A DNA stretch of 64,000 nucleotides from Thermoanaerobacterium sp. PSU-2 (GTDB taxonomy: Bacteria > Bacillota > Thermoanaerobacteria > Thermoanaerobacterales > Thermoanaerobacteraceae). The stretch spans positions 186,001-250,000 of the forward strand of contig NZ_MSQD01000001.1 in assembly GCF_002102475.1 (NCBI RefSeq). The letters run 5' to 3'. This document shows, one piece after another, positions 50,353 through 59,313 of the stretch (the stretch's first letter is position 1; each line of letters opens with the position of its first letter). The translations under genes were made by a program, and so were the position numbers. Below the pieces are notes generated by a model. The model was not told the DNA's origin. It saw only the letters and a list, made by a program, of their open reading frames with translations, and made no database searches.

Positions 50353-50428
50353 TGGTCGGGGTGGAGGGACTCGAACCCCCGACCCCATGCTCCCAAAGCA
50401 CGTGCGCTACCAACTGCGCTACACCCCG
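50353..50428 (-). tRNA. tRNA-Pro (TGG)
   Basis: 76 nt with an encoded CCA. The acceptor is CGGGGTG/CACCCCG, the D arm GCGCAGTTGGTAGCGC, the anticodon stem-loop TGCTTTGGGAGCA (TGG), and the T arm GGGTTCGAGTCCC. First tRNA of the cluster. Confidence 0.97.
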
Positions 50429-50447
50429 GCGTCTCGCGACATATTTG

Positions 50448-50476
50448 ATTATAGTTGAAATCTATCAATTTCACAA
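50448..50476 (-). promoter_or_regulatory. Promoter of the tRNA cluster
   Basis: Minus strand TTGTGA (50471-50476), 17 nt, TATAAT (50448-50453), 20 nt before tRNA-Pro. Confidence 0.75.
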
Positions 50477-50760
50477 GATTTATTATTCCTCATTTTAGCC
50501 GGTTTCCATCAGTTAATTTGGCATTTTTTCAATATCTTTCGCTTATGCTCCATTTATCTTTTATAATCATTATACACAATTTAGGCAATAATAATATTAG
50601 TTTTTATTTTTATTTTATGAAATTGTAACACGGCTGTAATATACAAAAGGTACAATATGGTTGTATAGGTATGGAAAATTTATCAACCGCGCTAAATTGC
50701 CGAAGATAAGTTTTAAAGAACAATTGCTAAGTACATAGTAAGTACATAGGAGGGATTTTC
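50477..50760. other. Intergenic region between tRNA cluster and secreted glycosidase gene
   Basis: No gene or RNA is visible. The stretch is AT-rich, with a short tandem AAGTACATAG near 50729-50749 directly before the GGAGGG ribosome site of the next gene. A promoter for that gene must lie here (a TACAAT occurs at 50651-50656), but no convincing -35 at proper spacing was found. Confidence 0.5.
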
Positions 50761-53130
50761 GTGAAGTACCGAAAAGCTATAAGCATGTGTATATCTTCAA
50801 TAATCATTTTTTCATCGGTTTTTATGAATGGTATTGCTGCAGATGCTTACACCGTAATAACTTCAAATGAAAGCCAGCAAATATTAAGTAAAGGTGTTAC
50901 AGAAAAAAACATTACATATTTTACGACAGATGGTTTCATCAATATCAATGTTTTGGATGTGGACTTAAGCGACAGTAACACATCAATATCCACCATTTTT
51001 AATCCATCTGGTTTTAAAGACAGAATGGATGTAGAAGACATGGCAAATGGAAACGGTGCTATAGCCGCAGTAAATGGCGATTTTTTTGACACGAAGCAAG
51101 GGTTTATCGTAGGAGCATCAGTTAAAGACGGAAATCTTTTAACTGTCCCATACTATCAAGGGAATTACGCCACATTTGCCATAGATAAAAACAATGTTCC
51201 ATCAATAGGATATTGGAAAAGCACTTCTCTTAGCATAACACTACCTGACGGCAGTCAAGTTCCAGTAAGTGCTTTAAACAACGTAGGTTCCATAGGCAGT
51301 GGTACATCTTGCGTCATATTTACAAAGGACTGGAATGATGAGACACCGGGTCTAAGCGATAGCTATAAAGACCTTGTTGAAGTATTAGTTGACAAAAACA
51401 ACAGCGTCTTGGAGGTAAGACAGGGTGAAGGTCCTGTAGCAATTCCCGATGGAGGCTATTCTATAGATGCAACAGGTGATGTCGCAAAGATTCTTTTAAA
51501 TCTAAAGCAAGGAGATAAAGTCATCAAAAATATCTCTACAGACCCTCCATTTGACAACTTTAAGATGGCTGTAAGCGGAGGAACCATTTTGGTACAAAAC
51601 GGTTCAATACCGTCGCAATTTACCGACAATGTAGACGGCATATACGCAAGGACAGCTATAGGCTATACTGAAGATAAGAAGCATGTAATAATAGCAACAG
51701 TTGACAACGCCAACACGAGAGGAATGACAGAAAGTGAATTAGCGCAGCTTATGCTAAGCTTAGGCGCTTATGAAGCTATGAACTTAGACGGCGGCGGCTC
51801 AACTCAAATGGCCATAAGACCTTTAGGAGATAGTCAAGCAAAGCTCCAAAATGAAGTTCCTGGTTTCGAAAGAAATGTAGCCAACGGCGTTGGAGTATTT
51901 AACACAGCACCAACAGGAAATCTATACGCTATAAAAGTTGAAGCAGATAGCCCAAATGTCTTTGTAGGCACCCACAGAGCAATCATTGTAAAAGGATATG
52001 ATGCAAATTATCAACCAGTAAAAATCGATCAAAACTCCGTATCATTTTCAATAAGCGGCATAGCAGGAAAATTTGATGGAAATGAATTCATGCCTCAAAG
52101 TGCGGGTGATGGCGTAATAATAGCAAGAGTAGGCAATGTGACTGGTACATTGAAAATAAAGGCTTTAGATGCTATAGCAGACATAAGATTTACGCCTTAT
52201 TCGGTCAATGTCGATAAAGGCGGGACTACATCAATATCTGTGATAGGCAAAGACATAAACGGCTATAGAGCACCTATAGAAGACAGAGACATAAGATGGA
52301 CTGTCTACAACAATGTAGGCACCATCTCAAATGGAGTCTTCAAAGCAGCCAATAGCGATCTATCTGGTGCTTTATCGGCAAATATAAATGGAAAAGTAGG
52401 AAATTTAATGGTAAAAGTGGGGCAAGGATCAGATTTTGATGCGTCACAGCTTCCAAAGCCATTGGACTTTGAATCTATTGACAGCAAAAATAAGGAAGTA
52501 AGCGTCAGCAACACTAACGATTCGTTTAAATTCATGGTATTTGGGGACACAGATTACAATACGCTTTTGAAGCTTCAAATTTCCTTAAAAGCTGCCAGCA
52601 TAGCCAATAAAGACTATCCTTTAGTAGTTTTCACAGGGGATGTAAATGACAAAGTTTTAAAATCACTTACGATTCCTTATATAAAAGCAGGTAATTCTTA
52701 TGAAGTATATGACTTTAGAAATTCGACATTTATCATGTTAGATGATACTAATGGTGGTTTGCTATCATCAAATAAGGATCAGTGGAGTTGGTTTTTAAAC
52801 ACATTAAACAGCGTAAAAGGAGATAATCTATTTGTAGTTTTGCCAAAACCTGTATGGGGCTCCGATGGGTTCAAAGATACAAAAGAAGCTCAACTGTTTG
52901 AGGATACACTGCAAAAATTCAGAGAAGATACAGGTAAAAACGTATGGATAATATACAACGGAGATACGCCTTTTTATACGACATTGAATGACAACATAAG
53001 GTATATATCTAATTATGGAACAAATAATGGCAGTGGTAGTATGGACATATACAATGACGCCAGATACATTTCAATAATGGTAAATGGAAAAGACATTTAC
53101 TATCAAGATAAAAATTTGTTTACAAAGTAA
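50761..53130 (+). CDS. Secreted phosphodiester glycosidase-family protein with C-terminal phosphoesterase-like domain
   Basis: 789 residues. A signal peptide (MKYRKAISMCISSIIIFSSV, cleavage near AADA, about 31) leads to a NAGPA/phosphodiester-glycosidase domain (about 60-385), with AAVNGDFFDTKQGF, ARTAIGYTEDKKHVIIATVDN and YEAMNLDGGGSTQMAI. Two Ig-like beta domains follow (about 390-560; FVGTHRAIIVKGYDANYQPV, VDKGGTTSISVIGKD). The C-terminal 210 residues look like a calcineurin-type phosphoesterase (MVFGDTDYNT, VVFTGDVND), but the metal-binding histidines are replaced, so it may be inactive. GTG start with GGAGGG. Probably acts on cell-surface or spore glycans; substrate unknown. A shared terminator follows. 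Confidence 0.85.
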   Translation: MKYRKAISMCISSIIIFSSVFMNGIAADAYTVITSNESQQILSKGVTEKNITYFTTDGFININVLDVDLSDSNTSISTIFNPSGFKDRMDVEDMANGNGAIAAVNGDFFDTKQGFIVGASVKDGNLLTVPYYQGNYATFAIDKNNVPSIGYWKSTSLSITLPDGSQVPVSALNNVGSIGSGTSCVIFTKDWNDETPGLSDSYKDLVEVLVDKNNSVLEVRQGEGPVAIPDGGYSIDATGDVAKILLNLKQGDKVIKNISTDPPFDNFKMAVSGGTILVQNGSIPSQFTDNVDGIYARTAIGYTEDKKHVIIATVDNANTRGMTESELAQLMLSLGAYEAMNLDGGGSTQMAIRPLGDSQAKLQNEVPGFERNVANGVGVFNTAPTGNLYAIKVEADSPNVFVGTHRAIIVKGYDANYQPVKIDQNSVSFSISGIAGKFDGNEFMPQSAGDGVIIARVGNVTGTLKIKALDAIADIRFTPYSVNVDKGGTTSISVIGKDINGYRAPIEDRDIRWTVYNNVGTISNGVFKAANSDLSGALSANINGKVGNLMVKVGQGSDFDASQLPKPLDFESIDSKNKEVSVSNTNDSFKFMVFGDTDYNTLLKLQISLKAASIANKDYPLVVFTGDVNDKVLKSLTIPYIKAGNSYEVYDFRNSTFIMLDDTNGGLLSSNKDQWSWFLNTLNSVKGDNLFVVLPKPVWGSDGFKDTKEAQLFEDTLQKFREDTGKNVWIIYNGDTPFYTTLNDNIRYISNYGTNNGSGSMDIYNDARYISIMVNGKDIYYQDKNLFTK

Positions 53131-53158
53131 AAGATGCGCTTTTAGCGCATCTTTTACT
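53131..53158. terminator. Bidirectional terminator
   Basis: AAAAGATGCGC-TTTTA-GCGCATCTTTT between two convergent genes; T-rich in both directions. Confidence 0.9.
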
Positions 53159-53822
53159 TTGATGTATTTTTCTCATCAAAATACTTTTCTACCACACTCT
53201 TTAAAAAATCTATGTCATTTTCTGACAGGTGCTTTTTAAGTATATCCATCATCTCGTAGCTTTCTTCTGCTGTCACACCATCTTGAGACATTTTCATGAT
53301 CTCGCCTATACCTGATGGGCCTAATTTCATCAATATGCCTATAGCCTTAGATTTTGTTGCAAAATCCATCTCTCTTTGAACACTTAATATTTTTTCAGGC
53401 GTCACAACTATTCTATTCAAGTTTGAATTTTCACTGCTTTCTTTTGAATTGTTGTTGCCGTTTATATTTGTAAAATTTCTGTTCCTCTCTTGGATTAATT
53501 TATCCAGCGATTTTTCATCAAATTTTCTTATGTCATTTTCCTCACCGTTCTTTTTATCCGAATTTTTCTTATCGCTTTTTTCATTATCTGCTGCCGATTT
53601 ATCTTCATTTTCTTTCAAATTTGGAGTGGTATTGAAAACAGGTACCTGCAACTCATTTTGATTGATTTTATCCGTAGATGAGTAGTATGTACTTTCATTC
53701 TCTGGTTTTAAGACTTCATTTGGAGGTGGCTGTTCTTTTATAAAAGCATCAAGCATAAATATAATACTGGCAGCCGTAATAGCGACGACGATCCCAATGC
53801 TACAGATTGATTTCTTCACCAA
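53154..53822 (-). CDS. Membrane-anchored protein of unknown function
   Basis: 222 residues, not recognised. One N-terminal membrane anchor (ICSIGIVVAITAASIIFMLDAF, about 6-27) is followed by a long low-complexity Asn/Lys/Glu-rich spacer (about 30-140). A compact helical end domain (VTPEKILSVQREMDFATKSKAIGILMKLGPSGIGEIMKMSQDGVTAEESYEMMDILKKHLSENDIDFLKSVVEKYF) completes it. It lies back to back with the yyaC gene (about 70 nt apart) and among spore genes, so a sporulation role is conceivable. Nothing in the sequence proves this. Confidence 0.7.
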   Translation of the reverse strand: MVKKSICSIGIVVAITAASIIFMLDAFIKEQPPPNEVLKPENESTYYSSTDKINQNELQVPVFNTTPNLKENEDKSAADNEKSDKKNSDKKNGEENDIRKFDEKSLDKLIQERNRNFTNINGNNNSKESSENSNLNRIVVTPEKILSVQREMDFATKSKAIGILMKLGPSGIGEIMKMSQDGVTAEESYEMMDILKKHLSENDIDFLKSVVEKYFDEKNTSK

Positions 53823-53895
53823 AAAACACTCCCTTCGAATACTTTTATTATTTCATCCTTAACTGCATTTAATACAAATTTTGGAGGAAGATTTT

Positions 53896-54441
53896 ATGGA
53901 TGAATTGCGGGTTAGATATGACGACAAAAACGCCATCAATCTCATGTCGGCGTATTTAGCAGATCAGATAAACTTTGATTCTGTGATACTTTGCATAGGT
54001 ACCGATAAATGCATCGGAGATTCGTTAGGCCCTATTGTAGGAGACATGTTATCAAAAATGACCAGCGGCATAAGCGTATATGGAACATTAAAAAATCCGA
54101 TACATGCAATGAACCTTGAAGAAAACATCGCACACATAAAAAGAAAGCACCCATACAGCAACATCATTGCTGTTGATGCTTGTCTTGGAGATAAGGACAA
54201 CATAGGTAAAATATCCATAAAAAAATCGCCAATATATCCAGGTAAAGGAGTAGGAAAAGTATTGCCTGCTGTCGGCGACATATCTATAATAGGCGTGATT
54301 GACGCCTTTGACATAATACCTGTACATAATACAAGGCTTGGATTCGTGTTTGAGATGGCAGAAGTCATCGCCATGAGCGTACATAGAGCTTTTTATTTGA
54401 AAGCAGCCATAAAAAATAACTCTGACGTAAGTCAGAGCTAA
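53896..54441 (+). CDS. yyaC: YyaC-type spore protease (DUF1256)
   Basis: About 181 residues, related to the germination protease Gpr and to hydrogenase-maturation-type proteases: DSVILCIGTDKCIGDSLGPIVGDMLSKM (about 31-58, core GTDxxxGDxLGP), VYGTLKNPIHAMNLEENI (about 65-82), IIAVDACLGDKDNIGKISIKKSPIYPGKGVGKVLPAVGDISIIGVID. This is the DUF1256/YyaC family found in spore formers; it is expressed during sporulation in B. subtilis. ATG 53896 follows GGAGGAAG; the frame's TTG at 53881 overlaps that site. Converges closely on the GerMN gene. Confidence 0.92.
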   Translation: MDELRVRYDDKNAINLMSAYLADQINFDSVILCIGTDKCIGDSLGPIVGDMLSKMTSGISVYGTLKNPIHAMNLEENIAHIKRKHPYSNIIAVDACLGDKDNIGKISIKKSPIYPGKGVGKVLPAVGDISIIGVIDAFDIIPVHNTRLGFVFEMAEVIAMSVHRAFYLKAAIKNNSDVSQS

Positions 54442-54447
54442 TCTTTT

Positions 54448-55902
54448 TTACTTTAGGTACAATGGTATTGATACAAGATCTTGAACAGAGCCATCTTTTG
54501 GACTTAATGAAAATACCTGTAATGTGCCATCTTGTGGTGTTGATAATGGATTGTACTGTATGTCTGCCTGAAAATCTCCCCAAGATGGTGCACCCGCACT
54601 TGCCTGCACAGACGTCTGCGTCAATATATTGCCATTTGAATCTAACAGTCTTATATTCACAACAGCTTCAAAAACTCTGGCCTTTCCTACCACTTTTATA
54701 GGGCTTGTCACGCTGTTGTTTCTCATAGGCGACAGCACGATTATGTTTGCCTCTTGGCTGCTGTAGGATGTGATCGTGTTTTTGTCAGAATCAATCACAG
54801 CCCGCGCTTCTTTGTTTTTCGTCAAAATCATGCCAAGCTCATCACCTACTTTTATATCTGTAAAATCCATGTCTGTCTCTGAATACTGGTAACCACCTTG
54901 ACTGTCGTAGCCGATCTTTGACTGGCGGTGTATTATAGCATTTGGCAATACCTTAATATCTGGACCTGCTACATTGTTTATATCATTTGTATCTTGGTAT
55001 TCCCGCTCTATCGTAACGACTCTCGTATCGTAATTGATGGCTTTTACGATGCCATATATGAATGTCTCTCCTTTTGTAGGGTCTGCTTCAGGTATCTTCG
55101 TAAATTTCGGCTTAACATCACTTATAACCCATATATTCCCTTCTCTATCGCCTTCTGGTTGGACAAGTGTCACAAGATAAGACTTATTGTCATGGATAGC
55201 ATTTATGAGTGCAATTCCACCCTTTTTAGATTCCAATGAAAAATCGTCATCAGGCGAAAATCCAACAACACCGCCTTCCTCTTGTATCACTTTCATCGGA
55301 TCAAGTCTCCATGAATCCTTTCCAAATGACGTACTCTCCTGAAGCTTTTTTACCCTGTCCTTATCAATGTACACTTCTCCTGTAAGCACAATCCTACTCA
55401 ATGGGTCAAGGCCTATTTTGTAACCATAAAGTGAATCTATCTTGTTGCCTTCCACTAAAATCTGGACACTGTTTACATTTGGAAGCCCAGTAAGTGTATT
55501 TACAAGTGCAGCAACCATGTACTTTGCCGTAGTCCCATCGATACTTGTTGAAGATGTATAATCTTTAGAAAAATTGACATAAGCCGTAGTATCCTTCAAC
55601 TGAACCGATAAAAGCTTTGTGTTGTCAGGAATTATCGGCTTTGAATATTGGTCTTTAGGGCCTTTCATCAACTCATTTATCACCTGTTTCAGTAAGTCCG
55701 CATTTTCGGATACGCTTCTTACTTCCATATTCAATCCTGACATCTTGCTATTTAAAAAATACAGTGAAACTTCTTTAACAGCTTGAACAGTAGATTTCGG
55801 ACTTATAGGGGCATTTTTTTCCGTCTTAGTTTTCGTGTTTGTAAAGCAACCTGACAAAGAAATTGCAGCGATCAATATCAAGACTAAAAACGCCTTCTTC
55901 AT
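54448..55902 (-). CDS. GerMN/Gmad2 domain lipoprotein (GerM-like)
   Basis: 484 residues. A lipobox (LIAAISLSGC, C19) anchors it to the outer face of the membrane. A GerMN domain (about 45-175; KEVSLYFLNSKMSGLNMEVRSV, LKQVINELMKGPKD, TAYVNFSKDYTS, VNTLTGLPNVNSVQILVEG) is followed by a beta-rich middle. The C-terminal Gmad2 immunoglobulin-like domain is IIVLSPMRNNSVTSPIKVVGKARVFEAVVNIRLLDSNGNIL (about 390-430) to the end. GerM-type proteins act in spore assembly and germination. It follows the two-component genes (82 nt downstream of the kinase). Confidence 0.9.
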   Translation of the reverse strand: MKKAFLVLILIAAISLSGCFTNTKTKTEKNAPISPKSTVQAVKEVSLYFLNSKMSGLNMEVRSVSENADLLKQVINELMKGPKDQYSKPIIPDNTKLLSVQLKDTTAYVNFSKDYTSSTSIDGTTAKYMVAALVNTLTGLPNVNSVQILVEGNKIDSLYGYKIGLDPLSRIVLTGEVYIDKDRVKKLQESTSFGKDSWRLDPMKVIQEEGGVVGFSPDDDFSLESKKGGIALINAIHDNKSYLVTLVQPEGDREGNIWVISDVKPKFTKIPEADPTKGETFIYGIVKAINYDTRVVTIEREYQDTNDINNVAGPDIKVLPNAIIHRQSKIGYDSQGGYQYSETDMDFTDIKVGDELGMILTKNKEARAVIDSDKNTITSYSSQEANIIVLSPMRNNSVTSPIKVVGKARVFEAVVNIRLLDSNGNILTQTSVQASAGAPSWGDFQADIQYNPLSTPQDGTLQVFSLSPKDGSVQDLVSIPLYLK

Positions 55903-55983
55903 TGTTATCCCCTCCTAAAAATATGATACAACATTTTTATTACACCTGTATTAACAGAACCTTAAAATTTAATAAATTTTTAT

Positions 55984-57378
55984 TTAAATGTTTTTAACCG
56001 GAATCGTTATGTAAAAAACGGTGCCTTCACCGACAGTGCTTTTAACGTCTATGTGTCCTTTATGCAAATCCACAATCTCCTTTACTATGGCCAAACCCAA
56101 TCCAAAACCTCCCGTCTTTTGAGATCTTGCCGTATCGCCTCTGGAAAACCTTTCAAACACCTTAGGTAGAGTTTCCTGACTTATTCCTATGCCTGTATCA
56201 GATATGGTGATGTAGACATTTTTATCGTCTGAATCAAGAGTCAGTTTAACCGAGCCGCCACTTGGAGTGTACTTTATGCCGTTTTCCACGACGTTGTATA
56301 TCATTCTGTAAAATCTATCTGCATCAACATCTGCAAAAATGTTTTTCTCGTTTTCAAATATCAGTGAAACACCTTTTTGATCCGCTATAGCTTCAAGGTT
56401 TTCAATGACATTGTAAGCAATCTCAGTGATATTTTCCGTTTTATTTTCGATTGAGCGTATTTTGTCAATCTTTGCCAAAACCAACAATTCATTTACAAGC
56501 CTCGTCATTCTATCAACTTCAGAATTTATGTCCTTTAAAAACTCTTTATACACAGATATATCGACATTATCGCTGGATATAAGCGGTTCTACGAGGGCTT
56601 TTATTGCCGCCAACGGCGTTTTAAGCTCATGGGATGCATCAGAAACAAATCTTTTTCTCTCCTCGTCTATCTTCATAAGCTTTGTACCCATATCGTTAAA
56701 TGCATCTGCCAGCTTGCCTATTTCATCATTTCCCTTTACATCAACTTTGTAGTCAAATTTGCCTTCAGATATTATCTTTGTAGCATCTGTAAGCCTTTTT
56801 AAAGGCTTAGTTATAAAAGCAGCGACTATGAGGCTTAATATGCTTACGATAGAACCTATGGCAGTAAATGTGTATATCATCTGCATTTTAATTGAGTACA
56901 AAAAATTCATCACATCGTCAATAGACGTAGATAATAGGATACTGCCTACAATCTCATTTTTTATAGTCACAGGAACAGCAGAATACATGGTCCAACCAGA
57001 ACCTGTGATATAGTGTATGCTTGTAGAACCTGTCCCTTTTAAAGCTGACTTAATATCACTGTAGTTATTTATATCTTTACCTTCAATGCCGCCATTTCCT
57101 GCAGAATCAACTATCACTTTTCCATTTACATCAGTAAAAAGGATCCTTGAGTTAATCTGGTTTGCATAGTCAACAATGGTAGGCTCAATCAAATACGAGG
57201 AGACGCCTATAAATTTAGAAACCAAGTTTGCAATCATATTAGCCTGCGTCAAATTAGTGACTCTTTCATTTGCAAGGTAGCTTTCATAAATATTGTTGAA
57301 AAGATAAATGCCTGTAGAAGCCAGCGAAACTATTAGGATAATAAAATAAATCGAAAATATCTTCCACCTTAAACTCAA
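55984..57378 (-). CDS. Sensor histidine kinase
   Basis: 464 residues. A membrane segment at about 9-29, an extracytoplasmic sensor (about 30-165; a dCache/PhoR-like region), and a second span (about 168-190). Then HAMP (ITKPLKRLTDATKIISEGKFDYKVDVKGNDEIGKLADAFNDMG), HisKA with the phospho-accepting His in FVSDASHELKTPLAAIKALVEP (about 245-266), and HATPase boxes (YNVVENGIKYTPSGGSVKL, ITISDTGIGISQETLPKVFERFSRGD, TGGFGLGLAIVKEIVDLHKGHI). It lies 9 nt after its response regulator. The signal is unknown. Confidence 0.95.
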   Translation of the reverse strand: MSLRWKIFSIYFIILIVSLASTGIYLFNNIYESYLANERVTNLTQANMIANLVSKFIGVSSYLIEPTIVDYANQINSRILFTDVNGKVIVDSAGNGGIEGKDINNYSDIKSALKGTGSTSIHYITGSGWTMYSAVPVTIKNEIVGSILLSTSIDDVMNFLYSIKMQMIYTFTAIGSIVSILSLIVAAFITKPLKRLTDATKIISEGKFDYKVDVKGNDEIGKLADAFNDMGTKLMKIDEERKRFVSDASHELKTPLAAIKALVEPLISSDNVDISVYKEFLKDINSEVDRMTRLVNELLVLAKIDKIRSIENKTENITEIAYNVIENLEAIADQKGVSLIFENEKNIFADVDADRFYRMIYNVVENGIKYTPSGGSVKLTLDSDDKNVYITISDTGIGISQETLPKVFERFSRGDTARSQKTGGFGLGLAIVKEIVDLHKGHIDVKSTVGEGTVFYITIPVKNI

Positions 57379-57387
57379 CGTATCACC

Positions 57388-58065
57388 CTATTTCATGTAG
57401 TAGCCAGAGCCCCACTTTGTAAAAATGTGCTTTGGATTTGCCGGATCGTCTTCAATCTTCTCCCTAAGCTTTCTTATATGGACATTTACAGTATTCGTAT
57501 CTCCATAGAAATCAAATCCCCATATTAAGTCCATCAGTTTGTCCTTAGAATAAAGCTTTCCCGGATTGGAAGCTAAAAGAACTAATAATTCAAACTCTTT
57601 GTTTGTAAGGTCGATGTCTTTGCCATTCTTCTGGACTATCTTGTCAGGAACATTTATCGTAATATCACCTAACTTGATTACATCGTGTTTTTTTACATAA
57701 GGTGTCGTTGTCCGTCTGAATAAGGCTCTGATTCTGGCAATCAATTCCCGCGTATTGAAAGGCTTCGCAAGGTAGTCATCTGCTCCCATCTCAATGCCTA
57801 CTATCTTATCCACATCTTCGCCTTTGGCTGTAAGCATTATTATAGGTATATTTGAAAATGACCTTACCTCTTTGCAAAGTGTAAGACCGTCGATTTTCGG
57901 CAACATCAAATCTAATATGACTAAATCATAATTGCCATTTTTTATTTTTTCCAAACCTTCTTCACCATCATAGGCACAATCGACGTAGTATCCTTCTTGA
58001 ATGAGGGATAGCTTCAACCCTTTTACAAGCATTTCTTCATCATCGATAATTAAAATGTTTTCCAT
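57388..58065 (-). CDS. OmpR/PhoB-family response regulator
   Basis: 225 residues. Receiver domain (ENILIIDDEEMLVKGLKLSLIQEG; phospho-acceptor in DLVILDLMLPKIDGLTLC; LTAKGEDVDKIVGIEMGADDYLAKPFNTRELIARIRALFRR) and a winged-helix DNA-binding domain (DLTNKEFELLVLLASNPGKLYSKDKLMDLIWGFDFYGDTNTVNVHIRKLREKIEDDPANPKHIFTKWGSGYYMK). ATG 58065 follows GGAGG by 8 nt; the frame's earlier ATG overlaps that site. Partner of the adjacent kinase. Confidence 0.96.
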   Translation of the reverse strand: MENILIIDDEEMLVKGLKLSLIQEGYYVDCAYDGEEGLEKIKNGNYDLVILDLMLPKIDGLTLCKEVRSFSNIPIIMLTAKGEDVDKIVGIEMGADDYLAKPFNTRELIARIRALFRRTTTPYVKKHDVIKLGDITINVPDKIVQKNGKDIDLTNKEFELLVLLASNPGKLYSKDKLMDLIWGFDFYGDTNTVNVHIRKLREKIEDDPANPKHIFTKWGSGYYMK

Positions 58066-58164
58066 AGCCGATACCTCCATTTTTAGTATATCATATTCTA
58101 TGTGAAAATTGTATATAATTGATTTTATGTTTAAATAAGTCTAAAATTTAATTGAGGTGATAAT

Positions 58165-59313
58165 ATGAAGACGCTAATCGTAAATGGTAGATTATTAATT
58201 GGCGGAAATATAGTAAGTAACAAAGATGTATTGATTGAAGGAAATAAAATAAGCGCTATCGGAAACGGTCTTTATGGCGACAACATAATAGATGCTGGAG
58301 GAAACTACGTATCGCCAGGTTTTGTAGACATACATATACATGGTTCTTCCGGATTTGATACAATGGATGGAACTTTTGAAGCAATAAATACAATATCGAA
58401 GTCTGTGGCAATGCACGGCACCACGTCATTTCTCCCCACAACCATGACTGAGGATAAAGGCAAAATCAAAAATGCTATAAAAAATGTGTTTGATAACAAA
58501 GACCGTGTTGAAGGTGCTGAAATCTTAGGCGTACACATGGAAGGGCCTTTCATAAACCCAAAGCAAAAGGGAGCGCAAGATGATAAATTCATTTTAAAAC
58601 CTACAGTAGAAAATTTCACTGAAATTTGCGGCGAATATGTAAATATTGTGAAACTTGTAACAATAGCGCCTGAAGTTGATGGAGCATTAGAGCTTATACG
58701 TTATTTAAAAGAAAAAAACATCGTCGCATCTGTTGGACATACTGATTCTACTTATGATGATGTAGCTTTAGGATACAAAGCAGGTATAACACATGCCACC
58801 CACGTCTTTAACGCCATGAAAGGATTTCACCACCGTGAAGTAGGAACAGTAGGAGCAGTCTTCGATCTCGACATAAGCGCAGAAGTGATCGCTGACGGAA
58901 TACACTCAGTCTTCCCAGCCATAAGGGCGCTTATAAGGTTAAAGGGAAAAGAAAAAGTAAATCTTGTAACAGATGCAATGATGGCTGCAAACTTAAGGGA
59001 CGGCCTTTATCAGTTGGGCGGTCAAGACGTATACGTCAAAGACGGTGCTGCAAGGCTAAAAAGCGGTGTCTTGGCAGGAAGCACCCTTACATTAGACAAG
59101 GCTATCAAGAATATTTTATCCAATACAGATTTATCACTACCTGAATCTGTCGCACTGGCGTCTTACAACAGCGCAAAAGTAATAGGTGTTGATGACAGAA
59201 AGGGCCTTATAAAAGAAGGATATGACGCAGATATAGTAATCTTTGACGAAAATATAGAGATAAAAAAGACGATTGTCGGTGGGAAAATCGTCTATGAAAA
59301 AAATAGCCAATAA
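58165..59313 (+). CDS. nagA: N-acetylglucosamine-6-phosphate deacetylase
   Basis: A 382-residue amidohydrolase that deacetylates GlcNAc-6-P to GlcN-6-P. Motifs: FVDIHIHGSSGFDTMDG (about 53-69, metal HxH), LGVHMEGPFINPKQKGAQ (about 123-140, the catalytic-site Glu), SVGHTDSTYDD, GITHATHVFNAMKGFHHREVG (about 208-228), NLVTDAMMAA (Asp) and AGSTLTLDKAI. nagB is not in this window. The stop lies in the loop of a terminator shared with the convergent lacI-type gene. Confidence 0.96.
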   Translation: MKTLIVNGRLLIGGNIVSNKDVLIEGNKISAIGNGLYGDNIIDAGGNYVSPGFVDIHIHGSSGFDTMDGTFEAINTISKSVAMHGTTSFLPTTMTEDKGKIKNAIKNVFDNKDRVEGAEILGVHMEGPFINPKQKGAQDDKFILKPTVENFTEICGEYVNIVKLVTIAPEVDGALELIRYLKEKNIVASVGHTDSTYDDVALGYKAGITHATHVFNAMKGFHHREVGTVGAVFDLDISAEVIADGIHSVFPAIRALIRLKGKEKVNLVTDAMMAANLRDGLYQLGGQDVYVKDGAARLKSGVLAGSTLTLDKAIKNILSNTDLSLPESVALASYNSAKVIGVDDRKGLIKEGYDADIVIFDENIEIKKTIVGGKIVYEKNSQ

